A stretch of 64,000 nucleotides of DNA from Fervidicella metallireducens AeB (GCF_000601455.1 NZ_AZQP01000004.1:1-64000), one strand, 5' to 3'; numbered from the stretch's first letter, positions 46,357 through 55,881 are shown. Notes: a model not told the origin generated them from the sequence alone. Made by a program: numbers and translations.

Positions 46357-47393
46357 ATGTCAGATAAAACAAGAGTAATGGCAATTTGTGGAGGGATTAT
46401 TCCGTCCTTTGAGATAGGTATAAAAATGCCCCTTGAAGAGCTTGTTAAAAGGGGAAAGTTAGATTTTGAATTTAAGAAAAGTAATGATGTAAAAGTTGAG
46501 GATATAAAAAAACAGATGTTTTAATATGTGTAAGGGGTTCAAATGTAACAGATAAAAATATAGTTACTTTAGCCAAAACCTTTAAAAAGTATATTATTTA
46601 TTTTTTAGATGATGATTTAATGAATCTGCCTTCAAATTTAGTCTCTGCAAAAAAGATTAATTATTTTTCAGAGCAAATTCCTGATATTGTTAAAATTTGC
46701 GACAGTGTCTGGGTAACAAATGAAATAATGAAAATAAAATATAGTGTATACAGCAAAGATGTAAGATATACACCACCTCCAGCCATTTTATTTGATGAAA
46801 ATCATGAAATAAATTTTAAGAAAAAGAGAAATAAAATTAAAATTGGATACGCAGGGGGGAAGGACCATAGCTTTCTTGTTGAAAATATTTTAAGATGGCC
46901 CATTTACAATATTTTAAACAAATATAAAGATAAAATTGAAATAGAGTTCTTTGGTACAATGCCGCCTATGGTTAAAAATTACCGTTTAAATTATATACCA
47001 TTTACTTCAACTGTTTTGGAATTTATGAATGTTTTAAAGACAAGGGAATGGGACATAGGTCTTGCTCCTCTGCCTGATGGAGATTTTTATTCGTGTAAAT
47101 CATATAGAAAATTTTTAGATTATGCCTCTGCTGGTATAGCAGGTATATATTCAAATGTTCAGCCATATAAACAGATAGCAGTAAACATGGAAAACAGTAT
47201 TTTATGTAATAATAATATTTCAGATTGGATAAATGGAATCAGCCTTTTAATTGAAGATGAATATCTAAGGAAAAAAATAGCTGAAAAGGCATATGAAGAA
47301 GTTCTACAAAACTATAATATAAAGAGAATAGCAGATATAATTGAGGGTGTTTTTCCAGAGCTGATAACCTATAAGTCTCAATTTAAGGGGTGA
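46357..47393 (+). CDS. Glycosyltransferase (frame broken)
   Basis: GT-B-type glycosyltransferase of about 345 aa when repaired. The opening segment (MSDKTRVMAICGGIIPSFEI, 46357 to about 46500) and the main part (DVLICVRGSNVTDKNIV... to 47393) are in different frames. The junction is ATAAAAAAACAGATG near 46507; an eighth A gives DIKKTDVLICVRGS. The conserved nucleotide-sugar part has IGYAGGKDHSFLVENILR, WDIGLAPLPDG and KSYRKFLDYASAGIAGIYS. It probably transfers the sugar built by this operon. AGGTGGTGA precedes the ATG. Confidence 0.8.
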
Positions 47394-47397
47394 TGAA

Positions 47398-47787
47398 ATG
47401 GATATTCATCATATTGGCTACATCGTTAATGATATAAAAGCAGCAGAAGAAAAATTTAAGGTATTAGGTTTTTTAACTGGTGAAATAATAGAAGACATTG
47501 ATAGAAAAATAAAAATAGAGCTAATAAAAAATGAAAATATAATTTTGGAACTGATACAGCCATCAGGAGAAGGCTCTCCTGTAAGTAGATTGTTAAAAAG
47601 AAATGGGTCAATACCATATCACATCTGTTATGAATGTGAAAATATAAAAGCAACAATTGAAAATCTTGAAAGAGAAGGTTTTTTATTAATACAGGAGCCA
47701 AAATCAGCAGTGGCATTTGAAAATAAAGAGGTTGCATTTTTATATAGTGAGGATATAGGCTTAATTGAAATTAAAAGCAGAAAATAA
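47398..47787 (+). CDS. VOC-family (glyoxalase/epimerase-like) protein
   Basis: 129-aa vicinal-oxygen-chelate protein with two beta-alpha-beta modules. Metal-ligand candidates are H4/H5 (MDIHHIGYIV), E61-like ILELIQPSGEGSPV, H in PYHICYECENI and E in GLIEIKS. It resembles methylmalonyl-CoA epimerase-like proteins. Next to ACP and FkbH genes it might act on the acyl precursor, which is inference. AAGGGGTGATGAA precedes the ATG. Last gene of the sugar operon. Confidence 0.82.
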   Translation: MDIHHIGYIVNDIKAAEEKFKVLGFLTGEIIEDIDRKIKIELIKNENIILELIQPSGEGSPVSRLLKRNGSIPYHICYECENIKATIENLEREGFLLIQEPKSAVAFENKEVAFLYSEDIGLIEIKSRK

Positions 47788-47790
47788 GAA

Positions 47791-47836
47791 GCTGTGGCAT
47801 TAGCAACTGAAATGTTAATGCCACAGCCCCTTATTT
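47791..47836. terminator. Terminator of the sugar operon
   Basis: Perfect arms GCTGTGGCATTA (47791-47802) and TAATGCCACAGC (47816-47827), T-rich on the right. It may also serve the convergent gene at 47876. Confidence 0.8.
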
Positions 47837-47875
47837 TATATTTCTATAATTTATGCTGCATTACATAATTTTAAA

Positions 47876-48766
47876 TTAAACGCTTTGAGAAATAAATATC
47901 TTATTAGATTTAATCTTATAGTTGCCCTGTGGAACGTTGATAAAGAGGTAAACACCTTCGTCGTTTGTCTTAGTAAAGGCAATAGGAGTAAGGCTATTAT
48001 CTGCTTCAACTCTATAAAGTGTAACATCTGCAAATGGTATAGGCTGGTTGTTGGTTTCTGTAATAATACCGCTGATTGTACCCCTTGAGGAGTCCTGATC
48101 AACGTTAAGATCAGATATTACATGTGCAATCTGTCCAGGTCCACTGATTAAAACAGTTGTAGCATATGGTTTATATCCAAGGGCGTTAACACGGACAATA
48201 TAATTTCCAAGTGGAAGTTCGCTGAATACAAACTGGCCATATTCGTTTGTATATGCAACTGCATAAAGGGTTTCAACCCCAAGCTCATCAACGGAATAAA
48301 GGTTGACAACGGCACCCTTAACAGGAGCGTGGGTTGTTTTGTTAGTAACATCACCGGCAATTATACCAAGTGATGCATTTGGATCAACTACCAGTGTAAA
48401 GTCTTTTCTTATAGTTTGGTTTGGCAATAATGTAAATGGTAGATTTTCAGCCAGTGCATAACCTTGTTTTGTAGCATATATATGATAGTCAGTTCCAGGA
48501 GGGAATGGGCTGAATATATATGCTCCATCTGCACCGGTAAAGGCATGGGCAAGAGGATTGTGGTTTGAATCCATAATCTTAATCAATGCGTGGTCTATTG
48601 GATTACCATTTTCGTCCTTAACTGTACCAATTACCGTACCTGCGTTAAGATTTGGATTAGGCTGAAGGCTAAGGTCAAGCCTTATTTCTTCTCCAAGGTC
48701 CTGAATTGCTTTAGCAATTGATTGTCCTAAAATATATTGTTCTTGTTTTATCTGACTTACAGGCAT
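47876..48766 (-). CDS. Three-domain CnaB/carboxypeptidase-regulatory-like surface protein
   Basis: 296 aa without signal peptide. After a helical N-terminus (1-40, QEQYILGQSIAKAIQDLG) come three beta-sandwich domains of the CarboxypepD_reg/CnaB type at about 42-125, 132-218 and 226-290. Each starts G-x-I-x-G-x-V/I and has a G-x-Y/F-x-F-x-x-x-P-x-G-x-Y end (for example GQFVFSELPLGNYIV). No catalytic residues are seen. It is a likely structural protein of an outer spore layer, supported by its neighbours and a SigK-like promoter at 48795-48823. AAGGGGGTT precedes the ATG. Confidence 0.75.
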   Translation of the reverse strand: MPVSQIKQEQYILGQSIAKAIQDLGEEIRLDLSLQPNPNLNAGTVIGTVKDENGNPIDHALIKIMDSNHNPLAHAFTGADGAYIFSPFPPGTDYHIYATKQGYALAENLPFTLLPNQTIRKDFTLVVDPNASLGIIAGDVTNKTTHAPVKGAVVNLYSVDELGVETLYAVAYTNEYGQFVFSELPLGNYIVRVNALGYKPYATTVLISGPGQIAHVISDLNVDQDSSRGTISGIITETNNQPIPFADVTLYRVEADNSLTPIAFTKTNDEGVYLFINVPQGNYKIKSNKIFISQSV

Positions 48767-48794
48767 ATCAAAACCCCCTTCTGATTTTCTATTA

Positions 48795-48823
48795 TATATT
48801 ATTAATGATGATATATTTTTGTT
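48795..48823 (-). promoter_or_regulatory. Candidate SigK-type promoter
   Basis: On the minus strand AACA, 16-nt spacer, AATAATATA. One mismatch (A for C) in the -10. Confidence 0.35.
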
Positions 48824-48885
48824 ACATTTAACATTATAATGTGATTTAATTTTATAATTTTCGATAAATAATTGGATTAATCAAT

Positions 48886-48914
48886 AACAAAAATATAGGG
48901 ACAGGAATAATATG
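48886..48914 (+). promoter_or_regulatory. Candidate SigK-type promoter
   Basis: AACA (48886-48889), 16-nt spacer, AATAATATG (48906-48914). Same -35 context (ACAAAAATAT) as the divergent promoter at 48795-48823; two -10 mismatches. Confidence 0.3.
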
Positions 48915-48940
48915 AAATAGGAAAAGAAGGGGGGATAGAG

Positions 48941-51900
48941 ATGCCTAATTCACCGTTTTTTGTGATGACTGTGGATAAAACTGAAAATATACCTTTATTG
49001 TTAGGGGGCAGGAAAAGTATTAGTGTAAGGATACAGAATCTGAGTCCAGATAAAAGGCTTTATAATCTTATGCTGACATTGAATCTGCCTGATGGAATTG
49101 AATTTGATTCTGCAGATATAGCTCCAACTTCCAAACTAATTGATTCTAATGGGATATCAAGGATAAAGTGGGTTAATATTAAGGACTTTACACCTTTAGA
49201 GATAGATTATGTTTTTACATTTACGTTAAGAAGCAGTCTAACCTTTAAGAATGGAAGTAATGTACTCTTTGGATATTTATTTTCAGGTATAGCACTTAAT
49301 GCAGAAGTAGACACTATGCCAAGGGGTAACATAGACATAGGAAACGAAAAATATCAGGCAGAAAACCTTTTAAGCTTTAAAACTGCAAGATTTTCAGCGA
49401 AAATAAATCTTCCAGCAAAAGCACTTAAAGGTGCAGGAACAGGGATAAATTTAAATGACTACACCCAAACTTATACAGCTAAATTTACTATAAATAATAA
49501 CTTAACTTCAAAAACAATGACAGATGTGACAATTATTCTAGATGATGGTCTTAGAATTATTGGTGAAGTAACTGCAAATGGAACAGATGCATTGAAATTT
49601 CTGACACCAACTGTTGACATAATATACATTGAAGATAAAAGATATACAAGATTGACATATAAAAATGTTTTGCTTTCAATTGGAAGTGAAACTTTTATTT
49701 ATATTAATTTTGGAGTTTGGAATAGATATAATAACAATACAGGTTTAATTATTAATCATGGAACAACCTTAAATACACAGATTAAAATTGAGGGGGAAAA
49801 TGAATTAATTGAAGAAAATGCTTATACAAAGGCTATGGACATAATAATCGAAAAATCAGTTTCTCAAAGGATTACTGATGTAGGTCAGAAGGTTGATTTC
49901 ACAATAAATTGTAAAACAGGTCAATACTATACCTTTTCAGACATAAAAATCTTGGAAAAACTTCCAGATGGTTTATCCTATTCAGACAGTTCAAAGGAAC
50001 CCTATTCCATAACAGTGGAGCCACAGATAAAGGGTACTCTAATAATCTATAATATTGGAAATAAACCAGTGAATTTCAGTGAAACCATAGTTTTAAAGGC
50101 AATTGTAAATAAATATTACAGATTCAAAACTAAAGATGGAAATACAGTTGAAGTAGCAGCTTCAGACAGCTTTTATAATAAAATAGACCTTGAAGGGTTT
50201 AATGATGAACTTGAAATTAAAAATAATGATTCTTCATCTTGTAGCTTGACAATTTCAGAACCAAATGCAAAAAAGATATTTTTGAATGCCTATTACAGGG
50301 ATGGAACAAAAAAGAATATAAATGTATTGGCGCCTAATGATTTGGCGGAATTTCAGCTGGAATATGATGCAACAACTACAGATGCAGTTCAGGATGATAT
50401 CTGTATTGACGATTATTTTCCATTATCTGTTGACCCAATCGCTGATATTGAATATACCTTTGAAGGATATATGCCGCCGGGAATTCAGCCCCTTTTGATT
50501 GAACCACATGGAGTAAGATTTAATTATGGTAAAATACCAGGAAACTCTAAGTCAATAATTAAATTCAGAGCTTCGGTAGCAGGAGTTGGAATATCAGAAG
50601 AGAACATCAATCTGTTAAAAATTAAAGGAATTAATACAGATGGCTACTCATACAGCAAAAGGGATCAGATACAAATAAAAACAGGGGCACCAAACCTTAT
50701 ATTAACAAAAACAGTTTCAGGCCCAAATAAAAACGCAATAAAAAGCGGAGAAACTTATGTTTTTACAATTACATTAACTAACACAAATACCCTTGGTACA
50801 GAAACGGATGCCTTTAGTTTTCAATTAAAAGATGAAATTTCAAATTACTTTATCTTAGATTCAGGCAGTGTAAAGTTAAGTGGAACAGGAGAATTTGCAC
50901 AGATAGAAATATATGATACTGAAATTAAACTGCCTATTTTAAAACTTTCACCAGGGCAATATGCTGCCATAAATTATTCAGTTAAGATAAAGGAAGGTAT
51001 AGCACCAAATGTATCTATTTCTACAACAGCAAGTAATACTAATCCTTATTCACAGTTATATAATCCTGCATTAAGTAATTATCAGTATTCTGGACTTAAC
51101 AAATCAGCAGCTGTAACTATTAAGACAGCAAATATTACAATGAATAAAACCACGAATACAGAAAACATCAGGGTAGGATCTGAGGTAAGATATCAGATAA
51201 ATATTTCAGTTCCACAGGGAACAAAGGCATATAATCTAAACTTAAAAGATATTCTGCCAACAGGTCAGGTATATATTGGACCTGCAACTAAAGATGGAAT
51301 AGAAATAACACCAACAGTAATTGGAAACAATATATTTTTCCCAGAAGAAACAATTGTTGATGCTCTGACAGTACAAAAAAATATAGTCTATGTTTTTAAT
51401 GCAAAAATTGAAGATGTAAATAAAAATGTTGGTTCAACGACTTCCACACAGGTCAATACTTCAACCTTAACATGGAGAACAGAGGCAGGAGGAGGAAGTA
51501 TAAAAACTTTAAGCAGAAATTTAACTGTAACTGTTAATCATCCAAATATCGTAATAAGTCTTTCAGGAAAGGAGTGGGGAGAAAGGTTTTACACAGGAAT
51601 AATAAATACCTATAGTGATAGAGAAATAAGACTAAGGTGTGAATTTACAAATAACAGTTCAGTTAAACTAATCGATGGTATCCTGGAAATTTTAATTGAT
51701 GAGAAATATATATTTAAGTCAATAGACGTAACATGGGCATGTAATGCCTATTTTGATAATGTAAATAGAAAAATAATTATTACAATTCAAGAGTTAAAAT
51801 CTGGAGTAAGTGGATTTGTTGAATTTACATTAAGAACAATATCAGATTTAAGAGCTGGAACTGAGATATTAACTGTCACTAATGCAGCAAAATACAGAAA

Positions 51901-52336
51901 TGATATTTCACCTAAAATATACTCTGGTGAATATTCCAATATCTTTGCAGCAAACCTTCCCCCAGGAGTTACCCTCCTGCCATTTATTACTGACAGAATA
52001 GACGATTCAACCTCTGTAAGGGTAACACCAGTTGGCTCAACAGCAACAATAATAAATAATTTAATAAATTCAGGAAATGGTATAGATGATTACAAATTAA
52101 CAATAGAAAAATCAGAAATAGACTATTCACTTTTCATAGATAGAGAAAAAATACAGGAGGTCAGTAAAAATACAAAGGTTTCTATTGAACCTGATGAGCT
52201 TAAAAATGTGAAAAGACTTGAAATGAAACAAATAATAATTACAGCTTTTATACCATTTGACACACCCCTTAATAAAGTATTCAGGTTTATTGTAAATGTT
52301 AAATCAAAGACTATCCCTATCCAGAAAAAACAGTAA
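48941..52336 (+). CDS. Very large DUF11-repeat spore-surface protein
   Basis: 1131 aa (about 125 kDa), the largest protein in the window, with no signal peptide, sortase motif or membrane anchor. It is built of repeated immunoglobulin-like DUF11 modules. Their typical starts are IIEKSVSQRITDVGQKVDF (about 305), LILTKTVSGPNKNAIKSGE (about 585) and ITMNKTTNTENIRVGSEV (about 730), with further divergent modules before 300 and after 860. Very few Cys. It is likely a long fibrous or layer protein assembled from the mother cell. It is co-directional with the beta-propeller gene 38 nt later. GAAGGGGGG precedes the ATG. Confidence 0.75.
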   Translation: MPNSPFFVMTVDKTENIPLLLGGRKSISVRIQNLSPDKRLYNLMLTLNLPDGIEFDSADIAPTSKLIDSNGISRIKWVNIKDFTPLEIDYVFTFTLRSSLTFKNGSNVLFGYLFSGIALNAEVDTMPRGNIDIGNEKYQAENLLSFKTARFSAKINLPAKALKGAGTGINLNDYTQTYTAKFTINNNLTSKTMTDVTIILDDGLRIIGEVTANGTDALKFLTPTVDIIYIEDKRYTRLTYKNVLLSIGSETFIYINFGVWNRYNNNTGLIINHGTTLNTQIKIEGENELIEENAYTKAMDIIIEKSVSQRITDVGQKVDFTINCKTGQYYTFSDIKILEKLPDGLSYSDSSKEPYSITVEPQIKGTLIIYNIGNKPVNFSETIVLKAIVNKYYRFKTKDGNTVEVAASDSFYNKIDLEGFNDELEIKNNDSSSCSLTISEPNAKKIFLNAYYRDGTKKNINVLAPNDLAEFQLEYDATTTDAVQDDICIDDYFPLSVDPIADIEYTFEGYMPPGIQPLLIEPHGVRFNYGKIPGNSKSIIKFRASVAGVGISEENINLLKIKGINTDGYSYSKRDQIQIKTGAPNLILTKTVSGPNKNAIKSGETYVFTITLTNTNTLGTETDAFSFQLKDEISNYFILDSGSVKLSGTGEFAQIEIYDTEIKLPILKLSPGQYAAINYSVKIKEGIAPNVSISTTASNTNPYSQLYNPALSNYQYSGLNKSAAVTIKTANITMNKTTNTENIRVGSEVRYQINISVPQGTKAYNLNLKDILPTGQVYIGPATKDGIEITPTVIGNNIFFPEETIVDALTVQKNIVYVFNAKIEDVNKNVGSTTSTQVNTSTLTWRTEAGGGSIKTLSRNLTVTVNHPNIVISLSGKEWGERFYTGIINTYSDREIRLRCEFTNNSSVKLIDGILEILIDEKYIFKSIDVTWACNAYFDNVNRKIIITIQELKSGVSGFVEFTLRTISDLRAGTEILTVTNAAKYRNDISPKIYSGEYSNIFAANLPPGVTLLPFITDRIDDSTSVRVTPVGSTATIINNLINSGNGIDDYKLTIEKSEIDYSLFIDREKIQEVSKNTKVSIEPDELKNVKRLEMKQIIITAFIPFDTPLNKVFRFIVNVKSKTIPIQKKQ

Positions 52337-52374
52337 CTAATCTAGATCCATTTATATAATTAGAGGTGATAATT

Positions 52375-54324
52375 ATGCCATTAAAAGCCTTTACACTCTT
52401 TGTTCCTAATAGGAGTCAGAACACAGTATCAGTAATCGACACCTTGAACAACAGGATACTCCAGACAATAACGGTTGGAGTTGGTCCATCCAATGTAGTT
52501 ATGACATCAGATGGGAAAACAGCCATAACCTTAAATACAGATGGTAACACACTTAGCTTTATTGATACAGAGAATTTCACAGTAAAAGACACTGTAGCAG
52601 TAGGTAATTCCCCAATAAATGCTGTGATTACTCCAGATGATAAATATATTTTTGTAATTAACCGTGATGATGAAACCATCTATAAGGTAAATATAAAATC
52701 AGCAGTTGTTGAAGCAACTTTGCCTCTGGGTTTCAGGCCGACAAGGATAACTATGAAAAGTGATGGAAGCGTAATATATACTGCGGGTATTAACGGTAAT
52801 AATATCTGTGTAATTGATGCTGCAACATGTTCCATCATAACAAGAATAAGACTTCCACAGCAGATTAATTATGTACCGGTTGGACTTAAGCTGACACCAG
52901 ATGACAGTGTATTGATATATGTAAGCTCATCCTCTCCAATGATACTTGCAGTTGATACAACAACAAATCAGGTTGCACAGCCTGTTTATAGTGTAAATTC
53001 CCAGATGTTTATTCCACAGGATGTTGTGATATCAAGTGACGGTAAAAATGCCTTTGTTGTTGGAATAAGTAAAACAGCAGGATTGATAATGAAGTTCAAA
53101 ACATCCCTTCCACTTGGTTTATCAGGCAGCAAGTATATTTTCTCAATACCATATAAAGTAAATATTAGCAGGGATGAAAAATACCTCATAACATCTAATA
53201 CCACCTCAAGAAATGTATATATTTTCGATATAAATAATTTAGAGAATTATACACCCATTTATACAGGAGGAACTCCCTCAGATATAATAAATGATTTAAC
53301 ACAAAACATGATCTATATTGTAAATAAAGGTCTTGAAGAAGTAACATGTATAAGCACTGAAACCAAAACCATATTTACAAGCTATCCAGTTGGGCAGAAC
53401 CCTTCAACACCAGCAGGAGCAGTTATAAACGTGCCTGTTCCACCTTATCTTATAACTAAAAGACCTTATTATACTGAAACTGAAGGATTTAATATATTAT
53501 CCGGGCAAAAAATAATAAAAGATGTTGTATTAAATAAAGTCCAAGGCACACCAGGGATTATTCAGGGGACAGTTCTTGATAGTTACAATTTCCCAGTTAA
53601 GGGTGCTTCAGTGTTCATTAGAACTGAAGATGGGCATGTTTTTGATAAGGTAAGTACCTCTGATACAGGAACTTATTCCTTTTCATTGGTAAAAATGGAA
53701 GAGGAATATGAAATAATTGTTTCTTCACCGGATTTTCATTATTCAAAGGAAAGTGTTGTTGAAGTAGAACCTGGAACCGTTAAAATTCTTGATTTTAAGC
53801 TTGACGAAGATGTATTTTCAACAAAGGGTGTTATATCTGGCTGTGTATTAAATGAAAATGGAGATTCAATAGAAAATGCAGTAATAAATGTTTTTAAAAT
53901 AGATCAGGGATATCCACCAATATTTAAAGGACACGCATTTACGAATAACAGTGGAGAGTTTTATATCCCGCTTTTAGAAAGAGGTGGATATGCTGTAATT
54001 CAGGTAAAAAATGGATATCTTCCAAATGAAAGTTTAGTAATCATAGACAAAGAGGGACAGGTAACAACTGTTACAAATAAACTTACAATAGATCCATCGA
54101 ACCCATCAGCAGAAGTTTCTGGAACAATAAGATATGAAGATGGAAATGTAGCAGCAAATGCAACTGTTGAGCTTTATATAATTGAGGGGAACAAAGAATA
54201 TCTATACTCAAATCAAAGAACAGATGAAAATGGGAGGTATAGTTTTACAAAATTAAAACCAGGAACTTACTTCCTTGAAATATTTAAGATGATAAACGAA
54301 GGACCAGATGGTATGCCTGTTTAA
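52375..54324 (+). CDS. YncE-like beta-propeller fused to three CnaB-type domains
   Basis: 649 aa, no signal peptide. Residues 1-360 carry repeated YVTN/YncE beta-propeller blades, such as VPNRSQNTVSVIDTLNNRIL, VVMTSDGKTAITLNTDGNT and VITPDDKYIFVINRDDET. Residues about 395-475, 484-570 and 578-648 are three carboxypeptidase-regulatory/CnaB-like sandwiches. The propeller could be a binding platform and the tail a stalk. It forms an operon with the DUF11 gene upstream. ATG 52375 follows AGAGGTGAT; GTG 52366 is part of that site. Confidence 0.78.
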   Translation: MPLKAFTLFVPNRSQNTVSVIDTLNNRILQTITVGVGPSNVVMTSDGKTAITLNTDGNTLSFIDTENFTVKDTVAVGNSPINAVITPDDKYIFVINRDDETIYKVNIKSAVVEATLPLGFRPTRITMKSDGSVIYTAGINGNNICVIDAATCSIITRIRLPQQINYVPVGLKLTPDDSVLIYVSSSSPMILAVDTTTNQVAQPVYSVNSQMFIPQDVVISSDGKNAFVVGISKTAGLIMKFKTSLPLGLSGSKYIFSIPYKVNISRDEKYLITSNTTSRNVYIFDINNLENYTPIYTGGTPSDIINDLTQNMIYIVNKGLEEVTCISTETKTIFTSYPVGQNPSTPAGAVINVPVPPYLITKRPYYTETEGFNILSGQKIIKDVVLNKVQGTPGIIQGTVLDSYNFPVKGASVFIRTEDGHVFDKVSTSDTGTYSFSLVKMEEEYEIIVSSPDFHYSKESVVEVEPGTVKILDFKLDEDVFSTKGVISGCVLNENGDSIENAVINVFKIDQGYPPIFKGHAFTNNSGEFYIPLLERGGYAVIQVKNGYLPNESLVIIDKEGQVTTVTNKLTIDPSNPSAEVSGTIRYEDGNVAANATVELYIIEGNKEYLYSNQRTDENGRYSFTKLKPGTYFLEIFKMINEGPDGMPV

Positions 54325-54330
54325 ATAAAG

Positions 54331-54366
54331 ACATCCCTGCAGTAAATAATTGGCTGCAGGGATGTA
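54331..54366. terminator. Bidirectional terminator
   Basis: Perfect 12-bp arms ACATCCCTGCAG (54331-54342) and CTGCAGGGATGT (54354-54365), between convergent genes. Confidence 0.8.
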
Positions 54367-54368
54367 GA

Positions 54369-54923
54369 TTAAATATTAAAAATATCTTTTAAACCAATTG
54401 ATAAATCTTCAAATATACTGGACTTTACAATGTCATCCTTAGAATATAGTGTTGGCTCAGAGTAAAAATTACTTTCTTGTAAAGAGAATATTTCAACGGT
54501 TTTATTCTTAGGAGATATTATCCAATATTCCTTTACACCAAATCTCATGTATAAATCCATTTTTTCTATATAATCCTTAGAAGAAGTAGATGGAGATAAG
54601 ACTTCAACTACCAAATGTGGTATACCAATATAATTATTTTCTGTCAGACCACTTTTATCACAAATAACGGTTAAATCAGGCTGAACCCTGTGTTTTTCAA
54701 ACTGGTTCTGAAAAATTACATCAAAGGGAGCAACAAAATGTCTACAATCCTTTCCTTTAAAATATATTCCCAGTTCAGTAGACAAATTAGTGACAATAGT
54801 CTGATGAATCACAGAAGGGGCAGATAACATATAGACCTTCCCGTTTATAAATTCCAGATTATCATTTTCATTATCTAAACTTAGAAATTCTTCATAGGTC
54901 ATAGGTTTTTCTAAAGGAAACAT
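54369..54923 (-). CDS. Uma2-family (DUF820) putative endonuclease-fold protein
   Basis: 184-aa protein of the Uma2 group (PD-(D/E)XK nuclease fold). N-terminal MTYEEFLSLDNENDNLEFINGKVYML and the conserved core VQPDLTVICD...PHLVVEVLSPSTSSKDYIEKM carry the likely catalytic Asp and Glu. The family is widespread, abundant in cyanobacteria, and its function is unproven. It is a single gene among spore-surface genes and may simply be an independent insertion. AAGGAGATGATTATAA precedes ATG 54923. Confidence 0.88.
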   Translation of the reverse strand: MFPLEKPMTYEEFLSLDNENDNLEFINGKVYMLSAPSVIHQTIVTNLSTELGIYFKGKDCRHFVAPFDVIFQNQFEKHRVQPDLTVICDKSGLTENNYIGIPHLVVEVLSPSTSSKDYIEKMDLYMRFGVKEYWIISPKNKTVEIFSLQESNFYSEPTLYSKDDIVKSSIFEDLSIGLKDIFNI

Positions 54924-55017
54924 TTATAATCATCTCCTTTCAAGGGTTTTATTTATTATAACATTCATTGAAAAATGTTCCAAGTAGCCTGACTGCATAT
55001 TATGAGTCAGACATTTA

Positions 55018-55046
55018 AACAAAATGTCAGGGGCAGTCATATAATA
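55018..55046 (+). promoter_or_regulatory. SigK-type promoter
   Basis: AACA (55018-55021), 16-nt spacer, CATATAATA (55038-55046), a full match to mACm-N16-CATAnnnTA, 28 nt before the next start codon. A small hairpin CTGACT/AGTCAG lies just upstream. Confidence 0.6.
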
Positions 55047-55074
55047 TAAAAGAGAAAAAACGCAGGTGATACCA

Positions 55075-55881
55075 ATGTTTGAAGATAAATTTCATATTTC
55101 AAAAACCACTGAAATAATAGATAATTTTTATGAGGAAAGGTTAGATTTAAAATTAAGCAATAAAAAATACTGTTTATTGAAGGGGATAGTAAAGGATAAT
55201 ACAACTGATTATCCTCTTTATGAAGTATGTATAAAAATAACAGATTGCAGAAACAATCCAATAGTCCATTTATTTACGGATTCAAAGGGATTCTTTGAAA
55301 TAAGATATCCTTTTCCAGAACAGATAAAAGTTATTGCCGCAAAATCAGGTTTTAAAACATATTCCAGTGACTGTATATCCATTGAAGAATACGGAAAAAT
55401 CCTGAACATTAGATTGCAGCCGATTAAAAATGAGGAAAATATAATAATTGGCTCAGTAAAAGACCAGTGCCAAAAGCCTGGAGCATTTGTTAAGATAACA
55501 CTAACATCTTTAATTCAGAAAGACAAAATCTATGAAACCTATTCCAATCAACAAGGGATGTATGTTTTTAAGGGAATAGAAAATGGCGTTTACAAAATGA
55601 TTTTCAATTCACCCTTTTATTATCCCTATTATTGTTTTCTTGAAATTAATAGATGTTTGAGAATATATAATTTAGACACAATTTATCTTAAATTCAGGAA
55701 TTTAAAGGGGACCATAAACGGTATTATCTGTGATGATGGTATAGGAATTGAAGATGCATTAGTAGTTTTGATAAATGCAAATATAAATAAGGCCATTGAT
55801 TTTACTTATACAAATTCAGAAGGGGTATATCTTTTTTACAATCTGCCTATTGGTAAATACTATGTATTAGCAAAAAAATAA
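55075..55881 (+). CDS. Three-domain CnaB/carboxypeptidase-regulatory-like surface protein
   Basis: 268 aa, no signal peptide, related in layout to the protein at 47876. A short N-terminus (1-28) is followed by three sandwich domains starting at about 30 (LLKGIVKDNTTDYPL), 122 (IIIGSVKDQCQK) and 212 (GTINGIICDDGIGIED). Typical turns are SKGFFEIRYPFP, QQGMYVFKGIENGVYKM and SEGVYLFYNLPIGKYYV. Cys residues are more common than in its relative. The SigK-type promoter supports mother-cell expression. ATG 55075 follows CAGGTGAT; GTG 55066 is the alternative. Confidence 0.75.
   Translation: MFEDKFHISKTTEIIDNFYEERLDLKLSNKKYCLLKGIVKDNTTDYPLYEVCIKITDCRNNPIVHLFTDSKGFFEIRYPFPEQIKVIAAKSGFKTYSSDCISIEEYGKILNIRLQPIKNEENIIIGSVKDQCQKPGAFVKITLTSLIQKDKIYETYSNQQGMYVFKGIENGVYKMIFNSPFYYPYYCFLEINRCLRIYNLDTIYLKFRNLKGTINGIICDDGIGIEDALVVLINANINKAIDFTYTNSEGVYLFYNLPIGKYYVLAKK

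Noticed and set aside
54369-54923. Uma2 protein as part of a defence system
   Set aside because: No partner nuclease, methylase or toxin-antitoxin genes nearby; the family is often solitary.
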